Shown: positions 8,146 to 17,595, counted from the stretch's first letter. The stretch: DNA of 64,000 nt from Ruegeria lacuscaerulensis (GCF_013031245.1 NZ_WPZL01000004.1:62001-126000), one strand, 5' to 3'. Notes: a model not told the origin generated them from the sequence alone. Numbers and translations: made by a program.

Positions 8146-9360
8146 ATGATTATTCGCTTATTAACAACGCTTGGCATCGCGCTTTCATTTGCGATGGCCG
8201 CTCCTCAAATTGCCCGAGCCGATGCCGGTGATTTCATCGGCGGTGCGGTCGTCGGTGGAGTCGTGGGTTACGCGATTGGCAAGGACCAGCAAAAGAAAAA
8301 GTCCCAATCAACAACAACTCGGACCTACCGGTCGGGCATTCCATCGACCTCACAAGGCGCGCAGACCCAGACGGCACTCAACTATTTCGGCTACAATGCC
8401 GGAAGGGTCGATGGCCAGGTCGGCGGTGGTACCCGAGCAGCAATCGAACGTTATCAGGCTTCAATGGGCTATCCTGTAAATGGCTATGACTTTCAGCCCT
8501 ATCAGCGCGACTTCCTGATGCAGGCCTATTACTGGGGTACAAGCGGCGGTCAGGCCGCAACTCAACTCTCGGGCCAGCCGCTTCTGATGGCGTACCGCCG
8601 ACAAATCCAAACCGGTTCTGCCCTGGCGGTCGCTCCTCAGGCTCCGGCACAGGCCACCCCGGTTGTTACACCCCAGAGTGACGCGCCCGCGACAAACACT
8701 GCCGAAACAACGGCTTCTAGCCTACCGAGCCTGTTCTCTGGCGGTACCACGGGACCTTCGCTCGCCAATCGCTGTAGCGCGGTTATGCTTCAAACCTCAA
8801 CCAATGGCGGCTACACGACTCTGTCAAATATGTCCGATCCAAATTTTGCACTAAGCGAACAGTTCTGCCTCGCCCGCAGCTACGCGATGGCGCGCGGTGA
8901 AGAGCTAATGTCGGACGTCCAGGGATTGACGCCGGATCAGGTGGCTGCTCAGTGCGACGCTTACGGTGAAACGTTGGCGCCGCAAGTTGTCAAGCTGTCT
9001 CTGAGCTCAAAAGCAGAAGCGGAATCTCAGATGCGCGAATTTGCGTTAGGCACCGGGCTCAGCCCTGAAGATCTGGCGGCAACAAGCAAGGTCTGCCTGG
9101 CAATTGGCTACCGTCAGGACAACATGGATAGCGCACTTGGTTCTGCACTGATGTTGGTCGCAATGGGCGAGCCTGCCTATGGAGAGTTGATAGGGCATCA
9201 CCTGCGTGAAGGCTTCGGTGTGCAGGAACGCCGCGATCTTGCGATGCAGTGGTATGATGCCAGCCTTACGGCGCTGGACGCCGGATCGCAGGCTGTCTTC
9301 CTGCCGTCTCAGTCCGACCGCCCGCAACTCTTGCGAGCAGCTATGACTGGCGCGCAGTAA
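8146..9360 (+). CDS. Secreted peptidoglycan-binding-domain protein
   Basis: The 404-aa product starts with a signal peptide (about residues 1-27, ending ARADA), followed by a glycine-zipper stretch (FIGGAVVGGVVGYAIGK) and a peptidoglycan-binding type 1 domain at about 70-115 (TQTALNYFGYNAGRVDGQVG, TRAAIERYQ). A Pro/Ala/Thr-rich linker leads to a C-terminal region of about 200 residues with several Cys that I do not recognise. It probably sits at the outer membrane or wall. The ATG at 8146 is chosen for a GGAGG six bases upstream; six codons of open frame further up lack support. It is a single-gene unit followed by a strong hairpin. Confidence 0.8.
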   Translation: MIIRLLTTLGIALSFAMAAPQIARADAGDFIGGAVVGGVVGYAIGKDQQKKKSQSTTTRTYRSGIPSTSQGAQTQTALNYFGYNAGRVDGQVGGGTRAAIERYQASMGYPVNGYDFQPYQRDFLMQAYYWGTSGGQAATQLSGQPLLMAYRRQIQTGSALAVAPQAPAQATPVVTPQSDAPATNTAETTASSLPSLFSGGTTGPSLANRCSAVMLQTSTNGGYTTLSNMSDPNFALSEQFCLARSYAMARGEELMSDVQGLTPDQVAAQCDAYGETLAPQVVKLSLSSKAEAESQMREFALGTGLSPEDLAATSKVCLAIGYRQDNMDSALGSALMLVAMGEPAYGELIGHHLREGFGVQERRDLAMQWYDASLTALDAGSQAVFLPSQSDRPQLLRAAMTGAQ

Positions 9361-9377
9361 GCCGAAATTGCCGCCCA

Positions 9378-9404
9378 CCCGCAGGCAAACTGACTGCCTG
9401 CGGG
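9378..9404 (+). terminator. Hairpin after the peptidoglycan-binding gene
   Basis: Arms CCCGCAGGCA and TGCCTGCGGG pair over 10 bp with a 7-base loop, starting 18 bp after the stop codon. No T-run follows, so it may act as an RNA-stabilising end or a weak terminator. Confidence 0.55.
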
Positions 9405-9856
9405 ACCAATCTAAAATCCGATTCTAACAGCTGCATGCCCAATCACCGGGCTTGTATTGGCTGTGCGATGCATAGAGGCTGAGCCCAGTACGTGGGCCAT
9501 TATCTGACCTCTCAAGCCGCTCCACACCGAACGGCAATCACGTCCGCAGTGCTGCCATTTCCGACCCGTACGATGTTTTATATTCCCCAACGTCCACCTT
9601 GGGGCAGCGGCAGCGTTCAACCTTAATGATGGTGGCTTTGGGCCGATCTCGCGGCTTTGCAAAGTCCGCATCCATTGCGGAGGTGATTTACAATGCCCAA
9701 AGATCAGTTCGCTCCACCCACCTGGTCTTTTATGAATAAAGGAATGACTGTGCCTGCCCGGAAATGATACTCTTCGAACATCGCGAATTCGGAAATCCTC
9801 ACTCGCACTTTCGGCAAGCCATCTATAGAGTTCCACCGGTAAGTGGAAACCGCGCG
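9405..9856. other. 452-bp intergenic stretch
   Basis: This lies between two convergent genes. The only long frame (minus strand, about 9411-9836) is rich in Arg, Ser, Trp and His and has no family features, so it is judged non-coding. No repeat unit or RNA gene was recognised. Confidence 0.4.
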
Positions 9857-11380
9857 CTAGGTCTGTTTTTCGACCTCTTTGTCAATGGGCTCGACATCAG
9901 GCCGGACGGGTTCAACCTCGATTTCGATAACTTCGGGATCAACCGGTTCCTCGGTCTCTTCCACTTCAGGTTCAGGTTCAAGTTCAGGTTCTGCCGTGTC
10001 CTCCAACGCACCGACGATCAAGGGCAGCATGTGCACACCTGTTGCAGTCGCAATTTCGGGCGTTTGTGGGGTTTGCCAGCTGAGCGTGTCAAAGCTGTGG
10101 CAGTTCTGGCAGACCGGGCCCCATTCCGCCTGAATATCATGGCAATTGTCACAGACCCATTGCGGACCCCGCGGCGCGTTCAGTGCCTTGGCCAGCCAGC
10201 CCTGAACCACAGCATCCGTGGCGCCTTCGCCCCGCTCAATAGCCGCCATCAGGGTATAGGCTCGCGCGTCGGCCTGTTTTTCAACCACGTCACCCAGCGC
10301 TCTGCGCGCTTCCGGGAAATCCTCGGCCACAATGTTCAGCTCCGCAAGGATCAGGCGGGTTTCCATGTTCTCCGGGTGAATGCGGGTCAGCGCTGTGAAC
10401 CGCTTGATCCGTTCTGTCGGTGTTTCGTCCGGCGCGATCTCGGCAAAGGCATGGGCCAGATCGGGATGGGGCTGAACCTCCCACGCTTTTTTCAGAATCT
10501 TGGTCGCGGGGCGCGGTTTGCCCTTTTCGATATAGGCTCGCGCGGCCATCGCCGCGGCTGGTACCAGATCGGGCGACAGGCGGTTGGCCTCGATCGCGTG
10601 TTCCTGCTGTTCGACGGTGGCGCTGTCGTCCAGAATATCCTTGGCCTCGGACAGGGCCAGCACTGCGTCCCGACGTTTGAACACGTCGCGCGGCAGGTGA
10701 CCGGCCTTCAGTTTGGCCGTCAGAGTTGACCGCGCCCCGACCCAGTCCTGCGCCTTGGTTTGCAGACCCAGCAGAATATCCTGCGTCTCCCCATGGCGTG
10801 GTTTGATGGCCAGCGCCTTTTCGGCCAGCTTGCGGGCGGTTTCGTCATCGCCCTCGGCCAGCTTCTGTTTCATGATGCCACGCACACCAACAAAGCGGGT
10901 GGCGTTGTTCGTGACCAGTTTCTTGTAGGTGTCCGACGCTTTTTTGGTGTCGCCATTCATCTCGGCGGCTTGCGCCACCAGCAGGTTGGTCAGTTCTGGC
11001 TTGTTCAGCAGTTTCTCGGCCTTGGTGGCCTTGTTCATGGCCACACGACCCTCACCCGAGGCCAACGCCATCAGGCCATCCGCCAGTGCCTGATATCCGC
11101 GCTTCTCGCGGCTACGGTCGAAATAGCGCGACAAGGCGGTTTCGTCGCCGTTGAGGAAATGAAGCGTCGCGACCAGAAGGGTCAGCAGCTTAAAGAACAG
11201 CCAGATCACAAGCACCAATACGCCCAGCGCAATCACCGACTGCAACGGTCCCAATGTATATTCGGTCCCTGCGGCAGTGATCTGCACGCCGCCGCTGGTA
11301 TCCATCAGGAATATTGCGCCCATGGCCAGCAGGCCGACAATCGCAACAAAAACAAGGATCTTTAACAGTGACCACAGCAT
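9857..11380 (-). CDS. hemY: HemY-like TPR membrane protein of the heme cluster
   Basis: The 507-aa protein begins with two transmembrane helices (about residues 4-26 and 44-70), as in the HemY N-terminal domain, followed by the conserved RSREKRGYQALADGLMALAS and a long run of TPR-like helices. Near residues 405-432 a CX2C-CX2C motif (CDNC and CQNC) suggests a small zinc ribbon, and the last 50 residues are Glu/Pro/Val-rich and acidic. HemY_N proteins accompany late heme-synthesis genes but have no proven enzymatic activity; they are not the HemY protoporphyrinogen oxidase of Gram-positives. The gene is downstream of hemD and the Mic60-like gene, 10 bp from the latter. Confidence 0.88.
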   Translation of the reverse strand: MLWSLLKILVFVAIVGLLAMGAIFLMDTSGGVQITAAGTEYTLGPLQSVIALGVLVLVIWLFFKLLTLLVATLHFLNGDETALSRYFDRSREKRGYQALADGLMALASGEGRVAMNKATKAEKLLNKPELTNLLVAQAAEMNGDTKKASDTYKKLVTNNATRFVGVRGIMKQKLAEGDDETARKLAEKALAIKPRHGETQDILLGLQTKAQDWVGARSTLTAKLKAGHLPRDVFKRRDAVLALSEAKDILDDSATVEQQEHAIEANRLSPDLVPAAAMAARAYIEKGKPRPATKILKKAWEVQPHPDLAHAFAEIAPDETPTERIKRFTALTRIHPENMETRLILAELNIVAEDFPEARRALGDVVEKQADARAYTLMAAIERGEGATDAVVQGWLAKALNAPRGPQWVCDNCHDIQAEWGPVCQNCHSFDTLSWQTPQTPEIATATGVHMLPLIVGALEDTAEPELEPEPEVEETEEPVDPEVIEIEVEPVRPDVEPIDKEVEKQT

Positions 11381-11390
11381 GGCAGGTCCT

Positions 11391-12575
11391 TCAGTTCGAG
11401 TTTACGCTTGATTGAAGCGCATTTGCGGCATCCACAGCTGCGACCCGCGCCTGCGCTGCCTTTTCCCAGTCGGCCAAAGCAGCCTGCGCCGCATCGGGCA
11501 GGGATTTGAGTTCGGTCAGGACGGCAGAAACATCCCCATCCGACAGCGCTGCCTGCGCGCGCGACAGAATGGCATCCGGGCCGTCACCCTCTTGTGGAGT
11601 CACAGACCGGGCACCTGTCTGGCGCTGCAGGAATGCGACCAGGCCCGTGCCTTTATCCGCGTCCCGCGCATCCGCTAGCGCGGTGCGCGCCGCAGGTGCA
11701 AATGAACTGCGCAATGCGGCAAGTGTCGCCACACCCTCGCTGGCAGGGGTCGAAAGGGCCTCGGGCACCGTCACGCCACCGGCCGAAAGTTCCGCGAGCA
11801 GATCGGCATAAGGCTGACCCGCATCCAGCTGCCCATTCACCTGAGACAGGATCGCCGCGTTGGTCGCGGCTTGCGCCTTCGCGGCGGCTTTGACCTCTAA
11901 CGCCTGCGCATCCGAGACCATTTTTTCGACCTCAGCGCGCTGCGCGGCCAGTGAATCCTGCAATTTCTTCAATTCCGCTTCAAAAGCGGCAGTAACTTCG
12001 GGCGATGCGCCTTGCGTCAGCGCACCGCTTTCCAGGTCGCTCAGGCGGTTTGCCAGCGGATCAACCTTACCCGCCAGGCCTTCGACACTGGATTTCACCG
12101 CATCCAGATCCGAGGTAATCGGCGCAATCTGATCGGTCAGCGCCGTGATTTTCGTGTTCAGATCCGCACTGTCAGCAAGGGATTTCGACAAAGCCTCGAG
12201 CTGGCCGGACTGGTCGTTGAGCTTCGATTCCAGCGCGGCAATCGCGTCGGTCTCATCCGAATTGAACAGGCCGGCATTGCCCGCCGCAAACCCGATCGCC
12301 GCCGCAATCACGCCACCGATCAGCGCGGGCACGAACCCGCCGCGCTTTTCTTCCTTACGCTCAACGGGCTTTTCTGCGACCGGTTCAACAACCGCTTCGG
12401 CTTCGGCTTCGGCTTCGGCTTCGGCTTCGGCTTCGGCTTCGGCTTCGGAAAGGGCCTCTTCTACCGGCTCGGGCAGGTCAAGAAGCGCGTCGTCCGGCTT
12501 GGAAACGGATTCGACCGCCTCATCCGACTTGGGGTCCTCTACCGGCTTTTGATCGGTTTTCTTCTTACCAGCCAC
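11391..12575 (-). CDS. Mitofilin/Mic60-like inner-membrane protein
   Basis: The 394-aa protein has an acidic N-terminal tail with nine Glu-Ala pairs, one transmembrane helix at about residues 80-100 (FVPALIGGVIAAAIGFAAG), a long coiled-coil region (about 105-240, heptad-like with SKLNDQSGQLEALSKSLADS), and a C-terminal helical domain resembling the mitofilin signature. Alphaproteobacterial Mic60 homologues are encoded beside hemD and hemY, exactly as here, and shape intracytoplasmic membranes or link inner and outer membranes. It is likely co-transcribed with hemY. The function is inferred from fold and synteny. Confidence 0.8.
   Translation of the reverse strand: MAGKKKTDQKPVEDPKSDEAVESVSKPDDALLDLPEPVEEALSEAEAEAEAEAEAEAEAEAVVEPVAEKPVERKEEKRGGFVPALIGGVIAAAIGFAAGNAGLFNSDETDAIAALESKLNDQSGQLEALSKSLADSADLNTKITALTDQIAPITSDLDAVKSSVEGLAGKVDPLANRLSDLESGALTQGASPEVTAAFEAELKKLQDSLAAQRAEVEKMVSDAQALEVKAAAKAQAATNAAILSQVNGQLDAGQPYADLLAELSAGGVTVPEALSTPASEGVATLAALRSSFAPAARTALADARDADKGTGLVAFLQRQTGARSVTPQEGDGPDAILSRAQAALSDGDVSAVLTELKSLPDAAQAALADWEKAAQARVAAVDAANALQSSVNSN
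12394..12447. repeat. Hexanucleotide tandem repeat, (GCTTCG) x 9
   Basis: Nine perfect copies of GCTTCG (plus-strand reading) lie inside the Mic60-like gene and encode nine Glu-Ala pairs on the minus strand. Because the unit is six bases, slippage would change tail length by two residues without breaking the frame. Confidence 0.97.
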
Positions 12576-12629
12576 CGCAACATTCCCCTTATCGAATCCA
12601 AAATCATATGAATAACAGGCCAGTCTAAG

Positions 12630-13343
12630 TTAATCGGTGGCCTCGCCGCCCTCAACCCGCATCGCATGTTTCACAAGCTTTTTAACGGCTTTCCGCATTT
12701 TCTTCGGTGTCGGCTCTCTGGCGATCTTCAGACGCGCATAGTCCAAGGAATAAAGGGGTTCGGCGGTCGCGTCACTGATCGCGGCCAGCCACAAAGGTGC
12801 CGATCCGGTCCAGATATCGGCAAATTGTCGCGCCGTTCTGGGGGAAAACAATGGGGCGATTACCGGTGTTTCACCGTCGGCAGCAGCGATCGCTTCGGGT
12901 GTCAGCGGTAACAGACACTGCTGATACACCGCCTTTTCCTGAACACTCAGCCCGGATTCGATCAGGCGTTCGGCAACATTTCCCCGGCTGTGCTCTCCGC
13001 GCAGGTGCAACAGAGGGCTTTCTGGTCTGTGTTTCAGCAGATAGGCCACCAGCTCTTCGGCCGTTGCCCCTACCATCTGGGCATCCCACCCCGACCCTTT
13101 AGCTGTTCCAGTGGTGGCCGGTCCGACGCAAAACGCGGGCAAATCCCGCGCCAGGCCCAGGGACACAGCAGCATTTACCCCATTGGCCGAAGTGAAAATA
13201 AGCCCCCGTACCCTACTTGCATCGACTTGCATCGGAAGCGGCCTGATTTCCAGGATCGGAGAATAGATGACCTGAACCCGTGACCTGACGCGGGTCGGCA
13301 ACTGCGCGACAAACCTTTCAGAGGCGGCACGCGGGCGGGTCAT
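12630..13343 (-). CDS. hemD: Uroporphyrinogen-III synthase
   Basis: HemD closes and inverts ring D of hydroxymethylbilane to give uroporphyrinogen III. The protein is 237 aa, normal for the family, starting MTRPRAASERFVAQL; it contains GLIFTSANGVNAA and the FCVGPATTGTAKGSGW segment, with HLRGEHSRGNVAERL following. The frame is open for about 49 more codons upstream, but those residues are basic and unlike HemD, so the ATG before the Arg-Pro-Arg motif is chosen. It is divergent from tsaD (97 bp) and leads the hemD / Mic60-like / hemY group. Confidence 0.88.
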   Translation of the reverse strand: MTRPRAASERFVAQLPTRVRSRVQVIYSPILEIRPLPMQVDASRVRGLIFTSANGVNAAVSLGLARDLPAFCVGPATTGTAKGSGWDAQMVGATAEELVAYLLKHRPESPLLHLRGEHSRGNVAERLIESGLSVQEKAVYQQCLLPLTPEAIAAADGETPVIAPLFSPRTARQFADIWTGSAPLWLAAISDATAEPLYSLDYARLKIAREPTPKKMRKAVKKLVKHAMRVEGGEATD

Positions 13344-13440
13344 CAACAATTTCAACACTCGGCGCCTTCGGCCTTGGGATTGTTTGCATCCGCGCAGGGT
13401 GATACCCCGCTTGGCAGTCATGATGTAACGGATCAGACCA

Positions 13441-14538
13441 ATGGTGCAAACACTTACCGTGCTCGGGTTGGAAAGCAGTTGCGACGACACCGCTGCAGCC
13501 GTCGTGCGTCAAACCGATGGCGCACGGGCCGAGGTGCTATCGTCGGTTGTGCACGGCCAGACCGAATTGCACAGCGCGTTCGGCGGTGTGGTTCCCGAAA
13601 TTGCTGCCCGGGCGCATGCGGAAAAGCTGGATACTTGCGTCATCCAGGCGCTTGAGGCTGCGGGCCTGACCCTTTCTGATATGGACGCCATCGCCGTGAC
13701 CGCCGGGCCGGGTCTGATCGGAGGCGTCATGTCCGGTGTCATGTGCGCCAAGGGGCTGAGCGCCGCGACCGGCCTGCCCCTTATTGGTGTGAATCATCTG
13801 GCGGGGCATGCGCTGACTCCGCGCCTGACGGATGGGATTGCCTTTCCCTACCTGATGCTTCTGGTTTCGGGTGGGCATTGCCAATATCTGATCGCGCACG
13901 GCCCCGAAGAATTCACCCGTCTGGGCGGCACAATTGATGACGCCCCCGGCGAGGCCTTCGACAAAACCGCCCGTCTGCTGGGCCTGCCGCAACCCGGTGG
14001 CCCCTCGGTCGAGGCCGAGGCACGCTCGGGCGATCCGAAACGGTTTCGCTTTCCACGACCGTTGCTGGATCGGCCGGGATGTGACCTGTCCTTTTCCGGC
14101 CTCAAGACCGCGCTGATGCGGATGCGGGACCAAATTGTCGCCGAAAAGGGCGGCCTGACCCGGCAGGACCGTGCTGACCTGTGCGCGGGGTTTCAGCAGG
14201 CTGTCGTAGATACGCTGGCCGAGAAAACACGCCGGGCAATTGACCGATATCTGGAGGAATCCCCTTTGGACCCGGTCATTGCGGTTGCCGGCGGTGTCGC
14301 TGCAAACTCGGCCATTCGGGCTGCGTTAGAGACTGTTTGTGCCGAAAAAGGCGCCCGTTTCACCGCGCCGCCGCTGGCCTTATGCACCGACAACGCGGCA
14401 ATGATTGCCTTTGCCGGAATGGAACGTTTTCGCGCCGGCGCACGCGATGGGCTGGACCTGACCGCCCGACCCCGCTGGCCTCTGGATCAATCCAGCCCTG
14501 CCATGCTGGGCGGCGGCAAGAAAGGAGCCAAGGCATGA
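13441..14538 (+). CDS. tsaD: tRNA threonylcarbamoyladenosine biosynthesis protein TsaD
   Basis: TsaD transfers the threonylcarbamoyl group to A37 of ANN-decoding tRNAs together with TsaB and TsaE. The 365-aa protein has the ASKHA-fold signatures: [14 protein letters not shown] at the N-terminus, the metal-binding NHLAGH at about 118-123, [34 protein letters not shown], and [13 protein letters not shown]. It overlaps gpsA by four bases (ATGA). The partner tsaE is found 12 kb away at 26302. Confidence 0.97.
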   Translation: MVQTLTVLGLESSCDDTAAAVVRQTDGARAEVLSSVVHGQTELHSAFGGVVPEIAARAHAEKLDTCVIQALEAAGLTLSDMDAIAVTAGPGLIGGVMSGVMCAKGLSAATGLPLIGVNHLAGHALTPRLTDGIAFPYLMLLVSGGHCQYLIAHGPEEFTRLGGTIDDAPGEAFDKTARLLGLPQPGGPSVEAEARSGDPKRFRFPRPLLDRPGCDLSFSGLKTALMRMRDQIVAEKGGLTRQDRADLCAGFQQAVVDTLAEKTRRAIDRYLEESPLDPVIAVAGGVAANSAIRAALETVCAEKGARFTAPPLALCTDNAAMIAFAGMERFRAGARDGLDLTARPRWPLDQSSPAMLGGGKKGAKA

Positions 14539-15497
14539 GCGTTTCTGTACTGGGATCCGGTGCGTTCGGCACGGCTCTGGCCATCTCGCTGGCTGGAAAC
14601 GGGCCGGTGACGCTGTGGTCGCGGGACACGGATCAGGCCAGGCAAATGCAGAAGAGTCGTGAGAATGCGCTGCGCCTGCCGAATGTGGCTCTGCCCCGCG
14701 AGATCACTGTGACGTCGGATATCAAACAGGCTGTCGAATGCGACGCCGTCCTCGTATCCGTACCAATGCAACAGTTGCGCAAAGCCCTGCAGGAGCACGC
14801 GTCGGTTCTGGTCGGAAAGACGCTGGTCGCCTGTTGCAAGGGGATTGAGCTGTCTTCGGGCCTTGGGCCCATCTCGGTGATCCGTCAGACGATTCCGGAC
14901 GCACGCCCCGCTCTATTGACCGGACCCAGTTTTGCCGATGACATCGCGCGCGGGCTGCCCACCGCCCTGACACTGGCCTGTTCTGATGCTGATCTGAGCC
15001 AAACATTGCAGTCCGAACTGACCACAGCAAATCTGCGCCTTTATCGCACGACCGATGTAGTCGGCGCAGAACTGGGCGGCGCCTTGAAAAACGTGATGGC
15101 CATCGGCTGCGGAGCCGCCATCGGCGCCGGGCTGGGCGACAGCGCCCGCGCCGCATTGATGACGCGCGGATTTGCCGAGATGCAGCGGTTTGCCCTGATG
15201 CGTGGCGCGCGGTCGGATACGCTGATGGGTCTGTCCGGACTGGGGGATCTGGTGCTGACCTGCTCCTCTGATTTGTCCAGAAACTACCGTTTTGGCCTGT
15301 CTTTGGGTCTGAATCGTCCATTTGACGCCAACACGACCGTCGAAGGTGTCGCCACGGCCCGCGCTATGTCCGAGATTGCCACCACGGAAGGGTTGGACAT
15401 GCCCATCAGTGGTACGGTGGCGGATCTCAGCAGCGGCGCTTACAGTGTAGCGCAAGCCATCCAAACCCTGCTCAACCGCCCCCTCAAGGAGGAATAA
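14535..15497 (+). CDS. gpsA: Glycerol-3-phosphate dehydrogenase [NAD(P)+]
   Basis: GpsA reduces dihydroxyacetone phosphate to sn-glycerol 3-phosphate for phospholipid synthesis. The 320-aa protein has a Rossmann motif at the N-terminus ([12 protein letters not shown]), [18 protein letters not shown], the catalytic-Lys segment [17 protein letters not shown], and [12 protein letters not shown]. The start overlapping the tsaD stop is chosen because it places the nucleotide-binding motif at residue 5; the frame itself opens further upstream inside tsaD. Confidence 0.97.
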   Translation: MSVSVLGSGAFGTALAISLAGNGPVTLWSRDTDQARQMQKSRENALRLPNVALPREITVTSDIKQAVECDAVLVSVPMQQLRKALQEHASVLVGKTLVACCKGIELSSGLGPISVIRQTIPDARPALLTGPSFADDIARGLPTALTLACSDADLSQTLQSELTTANLRLYRTTDVVGAELGGALKNVMAIGCGAAIGAGLGDSARAALMTRGFAEMQRFALMRGARSDTLMGLSGLGDLVLTCSSDLSRNYRFGLSLGLNRPFDANTTVEGVATARAMSEIATTEGLDMPISGTVADLSSGAYSVAQAIQTLLNRPLKEE

Positions 15498-15498
15498 C

Positions 15499-15768
15499 AT
15501 GCTGATCGCCCTCATCGCCCGTGACAAGGACGGCGCCCTGCAAACCCGGCTGGACAACCGCGCGGCCCATCTGGCCTATATCGAGGAAACCGGTGTGGTT
15601 GCACAGGCAGGCCCGCTTTTGGAAGGTGACGCCATGATCGGGTCCCTGATCATCCTCGAGGTCGAGGACATGGCCGCGGCGCAAAACTGGGCGGACAATG
15701 ATCCCTACGCCAAAGCCGGGTTGTTCCAGTCCGTTGACCTGATTGCCTGGAAAAAGGTCATAGGCTGA
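15499..15768 (+). CDS. YciI-family protein
   Basis: The 89-aa single-domain protein has a ferredoxin-like (dimeric alpha/beta barrel) fold, with the conserved R-HLAY start region (NRAAHLAYIEETGVVAQAGPL) and the Asp in DNDPYAKAGLFQ. The family's catalytic role is unclear. An AAGGAGG ribosome-binding site overlaps the end of gpsA, and its stop overlaps the next start by one base, so it belongs to the tsaD-gpsA transcript. Confidence 0.88.
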   Translation: MLIALIARDKDGALQTRLDNRAAHLAYIEETGVVAQAGPLLEGDAMIGSLIILEVEDMAAAQNWADNDPYAKAGLFQSVDLIAWKKVIG

Positions 15769-16190
15769 TGGCTTATTGGTTGTTCAAGTCCGAACCGTCG
15801 ACCTGGAGCTGGGACCAACAGGTGGCCAAGGGCGATGTGGGCGAAGAATGGGATGGCGTCCGGAACTATCAGGCGCGCAATTTCATGCGTCAGATGGCAG
15901 TAGGCGACCGGGGGTTTTTCTATCATTCTCAAAAGGACAAAGCGATTGTCGGCATCGTCGAGGTTTGTGCCGAAGTACATCCCGACAGCACCACCGACGA
16001 CGCGCGCTGGGAATGCGTGGACATTAAGGCTGTGCGCCCATTCACAACGCCTGTAACGCTGGACCAGATCAAGGCGGATGAACGCCTGGCCGAGATGGTT
16101 TTGGTCAAAAACTCACGCCTGTCTGTTCAACCGGTCAGCGCGGCAGAGTGGTCAGTAATTTGCGCGCTGGGAAACACGCAATCCGATTGA
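15768..16190 (+). CDS. EVE-domain protein
   Basis: The 140-aa product is a single EVE domain (relative of thymocyte nuclear protein 1, PUA-like fold). It begins YWLFKSEPSTWSWD and contains WDGVRNYQARNFMR, GDRGFFYHS and the closing LVKNSRLSVQPV. EVE proteins bind modified bases in nucleic acids, but the target in bacteria of this type is unknown. It is the last gene of the tsaD-gpsA-yciI-EVE run; a small GC-rich inverted repeat follows its stop. Confidence 0.92.
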   Translation: MAYWLFKSEPSTWSWDQQVAKGDVGEEWDGVRNYQARNFMRQMAVGDRGFFYHSQKDKAIVGIVEVCAEVHPDSTTDDARWECVDIKAVRPFTTPVTLDQIKADERLAEMVLVKNSRLSVQPVSAAEWSVICALGNTQSD

Positions 16191-16351
16191 GCCGGTCCGG
16201 CTTTGGAACGCAAACCTTCTCAATTACGCAATAAAATGCTATAAATTATGGGTTCGCGCCGGTTTTGGGGGCTTGGTGGCAATTTGAATGTGATCGGGAC
16301 TTCGTCGGCATAAATAAGGAATAGTACGTTCATTTTCGAAAGTATTGACCC

Positions 16352-17386
16352 ATGTCTGACGCTAATGGCAGCAGTGGGGCATTCGAGGACCTAGATAACG
16401 CGCATCAAACAGCAAGTTGGGAAGCGCGCCTGGAATTGGCGCGAAAACAACGGGCAAAAATTCTGGCTGAGGCCAATCGGTCGGCCGATGTCACACCCGA
16501 AAAGACTGGCGCGCAAAAGAACCTTGTCAATGGGGCACTTTACGCGCCGCCAGACACTGAATTTGAGCGTTCTGAGGACCATTTCGGTGCAGAAAATCGT
16601 GCTTCGGAACCTCGGAAGACAAGAAAGACCAGCGCCAGCATTCTCGCCCTGGCGTCCTTGCTGTGTGGCGTTTTTCTGGGATTGGCATCCTCTCAAATTG
16701 CGGCGGGATGGCAGCAGAACCCTGCGATATCTGCGCAAAAAAAAATGGCAATCGCGAAGGTGATCCCAAGCGAAGCTTTACCGCCAACCGCTATCGGAAC
16801 TGCACCTTCTGGTCTGAGCTTTCAATTTCAAACTGTCGGCCTACGCCCGGATCCATTTTTGGCGCTCAGCCCTCCAGGCAAAGTCACCAGATCTGGCCAG
16901 CCGGACCCATTGCCAGTGCAAAAACCCGTCTCTGGTAGCTTTGCGTTCAACGAGCCAGCGCCTCCGGTGCCCGTACCGTCGTCACTCTCCGAAGTTAAGC
17001 CTCTCCCGTCATCGGTGCGTGGCCCAGCCATAGAGGTGTCCTTGTTCGTGCCTGTGGAAGTATCGGCCGAAGCAAGTGACAATGCGCTGGACGTTCTGAC
17101 AAGTGGCAGGGCGTCGGTCGTGGCGACGGCTCGGGTGGGGTTTTCAGTCAAGGAAACCCAGGTGCGCTACTATCACCCGGGTGACGCGGAAGAAGCCATG
17201 TTGGCCGCTGGTGCTTTGGGTGGAATTTCCCGCGACTTTACCAACTCCGCAACGAAAACACGGCCCGGTCGACTCGAGGTTTATCTGGCTGGGAATGGCG
17301 CAAGTTCTGGCCAGAAAAGGAACTTGAGAGGCCAACCGAACCAGTTTGACGTGTTTATCGCCCGGCTTCTGGACGAACTTCGGTAG
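16352..17386 (+). CDS. Single-pass membrane protein of unknown function
   Basis: The 344-aa protein has a charged cytoplasmic N-terminus with a basic helix at about residues 20-45, one transmembrane segment at about 93-118 (ASILALASLLCGVFLGLASS), a Pro/Ser-rich region (120-220) and a C-terminal module of about 100 residues (VRYYHPGDAEEAMLAAGALG, then RDFTNS and RLEVYLAGNG). That module resembles short SPOR- or LytR-C-like alpha/beta units seen near wall proteins, but this is a guess from pattern only. It stands alone, with 161 bp before it and a terminator region after. Confidence 0.7.
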   Translation: MSDANGSSGAFEDLDNAHQTASWEARLELARKQRAKILAEANRSADVTPEKTGAQKNLVNGALYAPPDTEFERSEDHFGAENRASEPRKTRKTSASILALASLLCGVFLGLASSQIAAGWQQNPAISAQKKMAIAKVIPSEALPPTAIGTAPSGLSFQFQTVGLRPDPFLALSPPGKVTRSGQPDPLPVQKPVSGSFAFNEPAPPVPVPSSLSEVKPLPSSVRGPAIEVSLFVPVEVSAEASDNALDVLTSGRASVVATARVGFSVKETQVRYYHPGDAEEAMLAAGALGGISRDFTNSATKTRPGRLEVYLAGNGASSGQKRNLRGQPNQFDVFIARLLDELR

Positions 17387-17549
17387 AAATTTCGGGAAGG
17401 CCCTGACAGATGCAGAACCTTCCCTACCCCGCGTGCTCCCAACTCACCACACGCGTATAGAAATCTTTGGTTCTGACCGTCCTGGTCACATTTTGACACT
17501 AACCGATCAGGCCGGGTCAGCACAAACACCAAGTGCTTAAAATTGAAAA

Positions 17550-17573
17550 CGCCCGCCGGCGATCCGACGGGCG
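17550..17573 (-). terminator. Rho-independent terminator of the DUF2853 gene
   Basis: On the minus strand a 10-bp GC-rich stem (CGCCCGTCGG with CCGGCGGGCG, one G-T pair) and a 4-base loop are followed by TTTTC, 23 bp after the DUF2853 stop. A run of eight A on the other flank makes the structure nearly symmetric, so it may stop transcription from both sides. Confidence 0.75.
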
Positions 17574-17595
17574 CTAAAAAAAATTGTTATCGGGA

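Noticed and set aside
9411-9836. 141-aa minus-strand frame after the peptidoglycan-binding gene
   Set aside because: Arg/Ser/Trp/His-rich shadow-like composition, no ribosome-binding site and no family pattern.
11412-12611. Long plus-strand frames opposite the Mic60-like gene, rich in Phe-Gly repeats
   Set aside because: They are the complement of the Glu-Ala repeat and of a coding gene; their sequences are low-complexity mirror artefacts.
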